Origin: Dickeya lacustris
GTDB taxonomy: Bacteria; Pseudomonadota; Gammaproteobacteria; Enterobacterales; Enterobacteriaceae
NCBI RefSeq assembly: GCF_029635795.1
Contig: NZ_CP114280.1
Location: forward strand, 3,658,001-3,722,000
Reading direction: 5' to 3'
DNA: 64,000 nt
How positions within the stretch are numbered: the stretch's first letter is position 1; each line of letters begins with the position of its first letter. Position numbers and translations under genes: made by a program. The notes below the pieces were generated by a model that saw only the letters and a list, made by a program, of their open reading frames with translations, was not told the DNA's origin and did no database searches. Shown here piece by piece: positions 57,901-64,000 of this stretch.

Positions 57901-58489
57901 TGTATTTGTTTATCCGCAGGCGCGCTACATTGCCGGTGTTGACGAAGTCGGGCGTGGCCCGCTGGTTGGCGCAGTGGTGACGGCTGCGGTGATTCTGGAC
58001 CCGTCGCGGCCGATTGTGGGTTTGGCGGACTCCAAGAAACTCAGTGAAAAGCGCCGCTCGGCGCTGTATGACGAAATTCGTGAAAAAGCGCTGGCGTGGA
58101 GCCTTGGGCGCGCAGAGCCGCATGAAATTGATGCGCTGAATATCCTTCATGCCACTATGCTGGCGATGCAACGTGCGGTGGCGGGATTGCCGGTGGTGCC
58201 CGATTGGGTGCTGATTGATGGTAATCGTTGCCCGGCGCTGCCAATGCCTGCACAGGCAGTGGTCAAAGGCGACAGCCGCGTTGCTGAGATTAGCGCGGCC
58301 TCTATCCTGGCGAAAGTGACCCGCGATCGTGAAATGTATGAGCTGGATAAGCAGTTTCCCGACTATGGTTTTGCACAGCATAAAGGCTACCCGACCGCCT
58401 ATCATCTTGAGAAATTGGCGACACTGGGAGCCACCCTCCACCACAGACGCAGCTTCGCCCCGGTAAAACGGGCGCTGGGTTTGTCATAA
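57893..58489 (+). CDS. rnhB: Ribonuclease HII
   Basis: Type 2 RNase H that cuts at ribonucleotides within duplex DNA and removes RNA from RNA-DNA hybrids. The 198-residue protein has the catalytic Asp17 and Glu18 in [14 protein letters not shown] and further Asp residues in VLIDGNR and RDREMYELD. The frame is open upstream inside lpxB, but the ATG at 57893 and the family start MSDVFVYPQ support this choice. Confidence 0.97.
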   Translation: MSDVFVYPQARYIAGVDEVGRGPLVGAVVTAAVILDPSRPIVGLADSKKLSEKRRSALYDEIREKALAWSLGRAEPHEIDALNILHATMLAMQRAVAGLPVVPDWVLIDGNRCPALPMPAQAVVKGDSRVAEISAASILAKVTRDREMYELDKQFPDYGFAQHKGYPTAYHLEKLATLGATLHHRRSFAPVKRALGLS

Positions 58490-58554
58490 CGCAATGCATG
58501 GCCCGCTGGCCGTAGTGGTCTGGCGGGTGACTAACGAGATTATGGGATCTGAAA

Positions 58555-61500
58555 ATGGCCGAACCACGTTTTGTTCACCTGCGTGTTCACAGTGACTATT
58601 CCATGATCGATGGGCTGGCGAAAATCGGCCCGTTGGTAAAAAAAGCGGCCTCGCTGGGTATGCCGGCGCTGGCGATTACGGACTTTACCAACCTGTGCGG
58701 ATTGGTGAAGTTCTACGGCGGAGCGCACGGCGCGGGCATCAAGCCGATTATTGGTGCGGATTTCTTTCTTCAGAGTGACGAGCTGGGCGATGAACTGGCG
58801 CATCTGACCGTACTGGCGATGAATAACGAAGGCTACCAAAACCTGACGCTACTCATTTCCAGAGCCTATCAGCGCGGTTATGGCGCGGCCGGCCCGACGA
58901 TTGAACGCTCATGGCTGGTTGAGCATCAGGCGGGGTTGTTGCTGCTTTCCGGTGGCCGGCACGGTGATATCGGTAAATTTCTGTTACGCGGCAATCAGGC
59001 GCAGGTCGAGCAGAGCGTCGCGTTTTATCAACAGCATTTTCCCCAGCGCTTTTATCTGGAGCTGATTCGCACGGGGCGGCCGGATGAAGAGAGTTACCTT
59101 CATGCTGCGATTGAGCTTGCCACCGCGCATGGCTTGCCGGTTGTGGCCACCAATGATGTGCGTTTTATTAGCGCTGAAGATTTTGATGCCCATGAAATTC
59201 GCGTCGCCATTCATGATGGCTTCACGCTTGATGACCCGAAACGGCCACGCCATTACAGCACTCAGCAATACATGCGCAGCGAAGCGGAAATGTGCGAGCT
59301 GTTTGCCGATATTCCTGAAGCGCTCGTCAACTCAGTTGAAATCGCCAAGCGTTGCAACGTGACTATCCGCCTCGGTGAGTATTTCCTGCCTCAGTTTCCA
59401 ACCGGCGATATGTCAACGGAAGACTATCTGGTGATGTGCTCGCGAAAAGGGCTGGAAGAGCGTCTGACGTTTCTGTTTCCTGATGAGAGTGAGCGTGCCA
59501 AGCGTCGGCTGGAATATGACGAGCGTCTGGAAATCGAACTGAATGTTATCAACCAGATGGGGTTCCCCGGTTACTTCCTGATAGTGATGGAGTTCATCCA
59601 GTGGTCGAAAGATAACAACGTGCCGGTTGGCCCTGGGCGAGGCTCTGGCGCGGGCTCGTTGGTGGCGTATGCGCTGAAAATTACCGATCTCGACCCACTG
59701 GAGTTTGACCTGCTGTTCGAGCGCTTCCTCAACCCGGAACGCGTGTCGATGCCGGACTTCGACGTCGATTTTTGCATGGAAAAGCGCGATCTGGTGATAG
59801 ACCATGTTGCGGATATGTATGGCCGTGATGCGGTATCGCAAATCATCACCTTCGGTACGATGGCAGCGAAAGCGGTTATCCGTGACGTGGGGCGCGTGCT
59901 GGGGCATCCCTATGGCTTTGTGGATCGTATTTCCAAACTGGTGCCGCCCGATCCTGGCATGACGCTGGAAAAAGCCTTTGCCGCCGAGCCGCAGCTGGGT
60001 GAAATTTACGAAGCGGATGAAGAGGTTAAAGCGCTGATCGATATGGCGCGCAAGCTGGAAGGTGTGACCCGCAATGCCGGTAAACACGCCGGTGGTGTGG
60101 TTATCTCGCCGACCAAAATTACCGATTTCGCCCCGCTGTATTGCGATCAGGAAGGCAATCATCCGGTTACGCAGTTTGATAAAAACGATGTGGAATATGC
60201 AGGGCTGGTGAAGTTTGACTTCCTCGGGCTGCGTACGTTAACCATCATCAACTGGGCGCTTGAGATGATCAACGCCCGGCGCGCGAAACAGGGGCAGGAG
60301 CCGGTGGATATCGCCGCCATCCCGCTGGATGACAAGCGAAGTTTCGACATGCTGCAACGCTCGGAAACCACGGCGGTATTCCAGCTTGAATCGCGCGGCA
60401 TGAAAGACCTGATAAAGCGCCTGAAACCTGACTGCTTCGAAGACATGATAGCGCTGGTGGCATTGTTCCGCCCCGGCCCCTTGCAGTCTGGCATGGTGGA
60501 TAACTTTATCGACCGTAAGCACGGGCGAGAGGCGATTTCCTACCCGGATATCCAGTGGCAGCATGAGACGCTGAAACCGGTGCTGGAACCGACCTATGGT
60601 ATCATCCTGTATCAGGAACAGGTGATGCAGATAGCCCAGGTGCTGGCGGGTTATACCCTTGGCGGCGCTGACATGCTACGCCGGGCGATGGGGAAGAAAA
60701 AACCCGAGGAGATGGCCAAGCAGCGCTCAGTGTTTAAAGAGGGCGCAGAGAGGATGGGCGTTGACGGCGAGCTGTCGATGAAAATCTTCGATTTGGTGGA
60801 GAAATTTGCCGGTTATGGCTTTAACAAGTCGCATTCGGCAGCGTATGCGCTGGTCTCCTATCAAACCCTGTGGCTCAAGGCGCATTATCCGGCGGAGTTT
60901 ATGGCAGCGGTGATGACCGCCGATATGGACAACACCGATAAGATTGTTGGCCTGGTTGATGAGTGCTGGCGTATGGGGCTGAAGATTCTGCCGCCGGACA
61001 TCAACAGCGGTTTGTACCATTTCCACGTCAATCATGATGGTGAAATCGTCTATGGCATCGGGGCGATTAAAGGGGTTGGCGAAGGGCCGATAGAGGCGAT
61101 TATTGAGGCGCGCAATAACGGCGGTTATTTCCGCGACCTGTTTGATTTGTGCGCGCGTACCGACATTAAAAAGCTCAACAAGCGGGTGCTTGAAAAGCTG
61201 ATTATGTCCGGTGCGTTCGACAGGTTGGGCCCTCACCGCGCAGCGCTGATGAATTCACTGGCCGATGCGATGAAATCAGCCGAGCAACATGCCAAAGCGG
61301 AAGCCATTGGTCAGGCGGATATGTTTGGCGTGCTGGCCGATACGCCTGAACAGGTGGAACAATCTTACAGTACCGTTCCTCCGTGGCCGGAGCAGGTGGT
61401 GCTTGATGGTGAACGCGAGACGCTGGGGCTTTATCTGACCGGCCACCCGATAAATCAGTACCTCAAAGAGATCGAACGCTACGCGGGAGGCGTGCGTTTG

Positions 61501-62037
61501 AAAGATATGCACCCTACGGAACGGGGAAAAATGACCACAGCCGTTGGGTTGGTGTTGGCCGCACGGGTGATGGTCACGAAGCGCGGTAATCGCATCGGCG
61601 TGTGTACCCTTGACGATCGTTCTGGTCGTCTGGAGGTGATGTTGTTTACCGATGCGTTGGACAGATACCAGCATTTGCTGGAGCAGGATCGCATTTTGAT
61701 AGCCACGGGACAGGTCAGCTTTGATGACTTTAGTGGCGGGCTTAAAATGACTGTCAGAGAGCTTATGGATATCAGCGAAGCGCGTGAAAAATATGCGCGC
61801 GGGCTTGCTATCTCGCTGACTGACAGGCAAATTGATGACCAGTTGTTAAACCGTCTTCGTCAGTCGTTGGAACCCCATCGATCGGGGACGATTCCGGTAC
61901 ACCTTTACTACCAGCGTCAGGATGCGCGAGCCCGGTTACGTTTCGGTGCCGCATGGCGTGTTACACCGACCGATGCGTTACTGAACGCTCTGCGCACCCT
62001 GGTGGGTAATGAGCAGGTAGAGCTGGAATTTGACTAA
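58555..62037 (+). CDS. dnaE: DNA polymerase III alpha subunit DnaE
   Basis: Catalytic subunit of the replicative DNA polymerase, C-family, 1160 residues as in E. coli. The N-terminal PHP domain begins [20 protein letters not shown]. The polymerase carboxylates are in [14 protein letters not shown] (about residues 400-405) with a third Asp downstream in the palm. A tandem HhH motif, an OB fold ([21 protein letters not shown]) and the C-terminal tau-binding region follow. The beta-clamp motif is expected near residue 920 (QADMFG). It precedes accA by 12 bases. Confidence 0.98.
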   Translation: MAEPRFVHLRVHSDYSMIDGLAKIGPLVKKAASLGMPALAITDFTNLCGLVKFYGGAHGAGIKPIIGADFFLQSDELGDELAHLTVLAMNNEGYQNLTLLISRAYQRGYGAAGPTIERSWLVEHQAGLLLLSGGRHGDIGKFLLRGNQAQVEQSVAFYQQHFPQRFYLELIRTGRPDEESYLHAAIELATAHGLPVVATNDVRFISAEDFDAHEIRVAIHDGFTLDDPKRPRHYSTQQYMRSEAEMCELFADIPEALVNSVEIAKRCNVTIRLGEYFLPQFPTGDMSTEDYLVMCSRKGLEERLTFLFPDESERAKRRLEYDERLEIELNVINQMGFPGYFLIVMEFIQWSKDNNVPVGPGRGSGAGSLVAYALKITDLDPLEFDLLFERFLNPERVSMPDFDVDFCMEKRDLVIDHVADMYGRDAVSQIITFGTMAAKAVIRDVGRVLGHPYGFVDRISKLVPPDPGMTLEKAFAAEPQLGEIYEADEEVKALIDMARKLEGVTRNAGKHAGGVVISPTKITDFAPLYCDQEGNHPVTQFDKNDVEYAGLVKFDFLGLRTLTIINWALEMINARRAKQGQEPVDIAAIPLDDKRSFDMLQRSETTAVFQLESRGMKDLIKRLKPDCFEDMIALVALFRPGPLQSGMVDNFIDRKHGREAISYPDIQWQHETLKPVLEPTYGIILYQEQVMQIAQVLAGYTLGGADMLRRAMGKKKPEEMAKQRSVFKEGAERMGVDGELSMKIFDLVEKFAGYGFNKSHSAAYALVSYQTLWLKAHYPAEFMAAVMTADMDNTDKIVGLVDECWRMGLKILPPDINSGLYHFHVNHDGEIVYGIGAIKGVGEGPIEAIIEARNNGGYFRDLFDLCARTDIKKLNKRVLEKLIMSGAFDRLGPHRAALMNSLADAMKSAEQHAKAEAIGQADMFGVLADTPEQVEQSYSTVPPWPEQVVLDGERETLGLYLTGHPINQYLKEIERYAGGVRLKDMHPTERGKMTTAVGLVLAARVMVTKRGNRIGVCTLDDRSGRLEVMLFTDALDRYQHLLEQDRILIATGQVSFDDFSGGLKMTVRELMDISEAREKYARGLAISLTDRQIDDQLLNRLRQSLEPHRSGTIPVHLYYQRQDARARLRFGAAWRVTPTDALLNALRTLVGNEQVELEFD

Positions 62038-62049
62038 AATAGGAATACT

Positions 62050-63009
62050 ATGAGTCTGAATTTTCTTGATTTTGAGCAGCCGATTGCTGAGTTGGAAGCA
62101 AAAATTGATTCCCTGACCGCAGTCAGTCGCCAAGATGAAAAATTGGATATTAACCTTGATGAAGAAGTGAAGCGTCTGCGCGAAAAAAGCGTAGAGCTGA
62201 CGCGTAAAATCTTCTCTGATTTGGGTGCCTGGCAGATTGCCCAGTTGGCGCGCCATCCCCAGCGCCCCTACACCCTGGACTATGTTCAGCATATTTTTAC
62301 CGATTTTGATGAACTGGCTGGCGACCGCGCATTTGCTGACGATAAAGCGATCGTTGGCGGTATTGCTCGTCTGGATGGTCGTCCGGTGATGATTATCGGC
62401 CACCAGAAAGGCCGCGAAACCAAAGAAAAAATTCGCCGTAACTTCGGCATGCCTGCGCCGGAAGGCTACCGTAAGGCGTTACGCCTGATGGAGATGGCCG
62501 AGCGCTTCAAATTGCCAATCATCACCTTTATCGATACGCCAGGGGCCTATCCAGGGGTTGGGGCAGAAGAGCGCGGCCAGTCTGAAGCGATAGCCCGTAA
62601 CCTGCGTGAGATGTCGAGTTTGCGTGTGCCTATCATCTGTACGGTGATAGGTGAAGGCGGCTCTGGCGGCGCGCTGGCGATAGGCGTTGGCGATAAAGTG
62701 AATATGTTGCAATACAGCACCTATTCGGTGATTTCACCCGAAGGCTGCGCCTCTATTTTGTGGAAGAGCGCGGATAAAGCGCCGCTGGCCGCTGAAGCGA
62801 TGGGCATTATCGCCCCACGCCTGAAAGAGCTGAAGCTGATTGACTCGGTTATCCCTGAACCGCTTGGTTCAGCCCACCGCGATGTGCCTGCTATGGCCGC
62901 ATCGCTGAAAGCGCAGCTACTGGCTGACTTGAGCGATCTGGATGTATTGAATGAGCAGGAACTGTTGAACCGCCGCTACCAGCGTTTGATGAATTACGGT
63001 TATTGCTAA
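62050..63009 (+). CDS. accA: Acetyl-CoA carboxylase carboxyltransferase subunit alpha
   Basis: Alpha subunit of the carboxyltransferase that makes malonyl-CoA with AccD. The 319-residue protein has an N-terminal helical part ([20 protein letters not shown]), then the crotonase-fold core with [21 protein letters not shown] and [17 protein letters not shown], which bind CoA/biotin. It is co-directional with dnaE and ends with a clear terminator. Confidence 0.98.
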   Translation: MSLNFLDFEQPIAELEAKIDSLTAVSRQDEKLDINLDEEVKRLREKSVELTRKIFSDLGAWQIAQLARHPQRPYTLDYVQHIFTDFDELAGDRAFADDKAIVGGIARLDGRPVMIIGHQKGRETKEKIRRNFGMPAPEGYRKALRLMEMAERFKLPIITFIDTPGAYPGVGAEERGQSEAIARNLREMSSLRVPIICTVIGEGGSGGALAIGVGDKVNMLQYSTYSVISPEGCASILWKSADKAPLAAEAMGIIAPRLKELKLIDSVIPEPLGSAHRDVPAMAASLKAQLLADLSDLDVLNEQELLNRRYQRLMNYGYC

Positions 63010-63065
63010 GGTGCGCCATCGCCGGTCGTTGTGGCTGGTATCGATGATAGGTTCGCCGTGAAAAA

Positions 63066-63095
63066 GTCCGTGATGGTTAACATCACGGGCTTTTT
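63066..63095 (+). terminator. Rho-independent terminator after dnaE-accA
   Basis: Stem gtccgtgatg (63066-63075), loop gttaa, catcacgggc (63081-63090, one wobble), then five T residues. It closes the long rightward run of genes before the VOC protein. Confidence 0.9.
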
Positions 63096-63238
63096 GCTAT
63101 TCTGGCAACGCATATTTCCCTGCCGCGTTATGCCTGCGGTGCTACTTTTTTAGCGAAAGTCAGCTTCGCTGACCGTAACGTTAAAGACAGTAACGTCACA
63201 GCAAACACTTTCACAGAAAAATCAGAGAAAACAATATC

Positions 63239-63655
63239 ATGCTGACTCTGCTGGATGTTCACCATATCGCTATCATTGCATCCGATTATCAACGCAGTAA
63301 GCGCTTTTATTGCGAGGTGCTCGGTTTTACGCTGCAACAAGAGGTCTACCGGGCGGCCCGCGACTCCTGGAAAGGTGATTTGGCACTGAACGGGCGCTAT
63401 CTTATCGAGCTGTTTTCATTTCCATCGGCTCCCGCGCGCGTCAGCCAGCCGGAGGCCTGTGGCCTGCGTCATCTTGCCTTTGCCGTTGCTGATGTCGCCG
63501 TGGCGGTAACGGCGCTTGAGCGGGCTGGCGTGGTGTGTGAGCCGGTGCGTATTGATGAACTTACGGGCCGCCGTTTTACTTTCTTTACCGATCCAGATGG
63601 ATTACCTCTTGAATTGTATGAACATTCACCTTCAATGAATGCAGAAAGGGTATGA
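63239..63655 (+). CDS. yaeR: VOC (glyoxalase/bleomycin-resistance fold) protein, YaeR-like
   Basis: Vicinal oxygen chelate family protein of 138 residues, closely similar to E. coli YaeR (VHHIAIIASDYQRSKRFYCE, AARDSWKGDLALNGRYLIE, FFTDPDGLPLELYEHS). His and Glu ligands of the metal site are visible in HHIAI, LIELFS, LRHLAF and LELYE. Substrate is unknown; similarity to glyoxalase I is distant. In E. coli ldcC lies between accA and yaeR; it is missing here. It overlaps tilS by four bases. Confidence 0.92.
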   Translation: MLTLLDVHHIAIIASDYQRSKRFYCEVLGFTLQQEVYRAARDSWKGDLALNGRYLIELFSFPSAPARVSQPEACGLRHLAFAVADVAVAVTALERAGVVCEPVRIDELTGRRFTFFTDPDGLPLELYEHSPSMNAERV

Positions 63656-64000
63656 ATACGCAGATAACACCGCCGGACGCGTTATGCCGAGATGTCGAGC
63701 GCAGTATTGAGGCGTCTGTTGGTTGTCATAAACATTTTTTGGTCGCTTACAGTGGCGGTGTGGATTCCACCGTATTACTCCATGCCATGATGCGCTTGCG
63801 CTCACGTCTGGCGCTGTCTTTACGGGCGGTATACGTACATCACGGGTTGAGCCAATACGCTGATCAGTGGGCCGAGCATTGCCAGCAACAGTGCCAGCGC
63901 TGGCAGGTGCCGTTTAGCGTGGCGTATGTTGACGTCAACCCGCAAGAGGGCGGCATTGAGGCGGCGGCGCGCACGGCGCGCTATCACGCCTTGGCACAGC
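63652..64000 (+). CDS. tilS: tRNA(Ile)-lysidine synthase TilS (3' end cut by window edge)
   Basis: N-type ATP pyrophosphatase that changes C34 of tRNA-Ile2 to lysidine, essential for AUA decoding. The first 116 codons are present, with the PP-loop FLVAYSGGVDSTVLLHAM (residues about 29-46) and AVYVHHGLSQYADQWAEHC, both TilS hallmarks. The ATG overlaps the yaeR stop (ATGA), so translation is probably coupled. The C-terminal tRNA-binding domains lie outside the window. Confidence 0.96.
   Translation, partial: MNTQITPPDALCRDVERSIEASVGCHKHFLVAYSGGVDSTVLLHAMMRLRSRLALSLRAVYVHHGLSQYADQWAEHCQQQCQRWQVPFSVAYVDVNPQEGGIEAAARTARYHALAQ

Overview
This 64 kb window is core chromosome of a gamma-proteobacterium of the order Enterobacterales. 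Almost every protein has a close Escherichia coli counterpart in the same local order. The GcvB and CsrB/RsmB small RNAs, a GacA/UvrY box and a DARS2-like DnaA-box cluster all sit at their expected loci. The join between the truC-yqcA end of one E. coli block and the yaeH-dapD-glnD-map-rpsB start of another, together with overall protein character, fits the Pectobacteriaceae (Dickeya/Pectobacterium type) or a related non-Enterobacteriaceae family better than E. coli. Species is not decided here. I see no prophage, insertion sequence, CRISPR array or integron.

Layout. 1-9.4 kb: an L-asparagine permease (ansP, cut by the window edge), the mutY-yggX-mltC operon, trmB-yggL-yggN, then tas, a YgdR-type lipoprotein, ygdQ and mutH. 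9.4-10.1 kb: a gene-free stretch with clustered DnaA boxes (probable DARS2). 10.1-20.2 kb: rppH-ptsP, lgt-thyA, four overlapping minor-pilin genes (ppdA-ppdB-ygdB-ppdC) and ptrA. The recC, recB and recD genes that flank ptrA in E. coli are absent. 20.3-32.4 kb: argA with tandem ARG boxes, amiC, two identical initiator tRNA genes, mltA, an unusual dehydrogenase-acetyltransferase fusion beside a second acetyltransferase, tcdA/csdE/csdA, the gcvB-gcvA divergent pair, ygdD and rlmM. 32.5-37.8 kb: xni, ppnN, syd, the RsmB/CsrB RNA, yqcC-truC-yqcA. 37.9-42.1 kb: yaeH, dapD and glnD. 42.2-64 kb: map divergent from rpsB-tsf, then pyrH, frr, dxr, uppS, cdsA, rseP, bamA, skp, lpxD, fabZ, lpxA, lpxB, rnhB, dnaE, accA, a glyoxalase-fold gene and the start of tilS.

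How the genes work together. The right third is the classical envelope and macromolecular-synthesis supercluster: translation factors, isoprenoid, undecaprenyl and phospholipid synthesis, outer-membrane assembly and lipid A synthesis, then replication and fatty acid initiation. The left half carries DNA repair (mutY, mutH, xni), RNA decay (rppH), nitrogen signalling (ptsP, glnD) and murein hydrolases (mltC, mltA, amiC).

Most notable points. (1) mltC, glnD and bamA each carry one extra base in a short A/T run. BamA is essential, so base-calling errors are the likely explanation for at least that one. (2) RecBCD genes are missing on both sides of ptrA. (3) The 2-hydroxyacid dehydrogenase/GNAT fusion. 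(4) A compact promoter-terminator unit before uppS that could be a small RNA or attenuator. (5) A probable DARS2, and a near-perfect GacA/UvrY palindrome upstream of RsmB. (6) A five-unit 16-bp tandem repeat at the yqcA/yaeH junction. I found no convincing wholly new multi-gene system.
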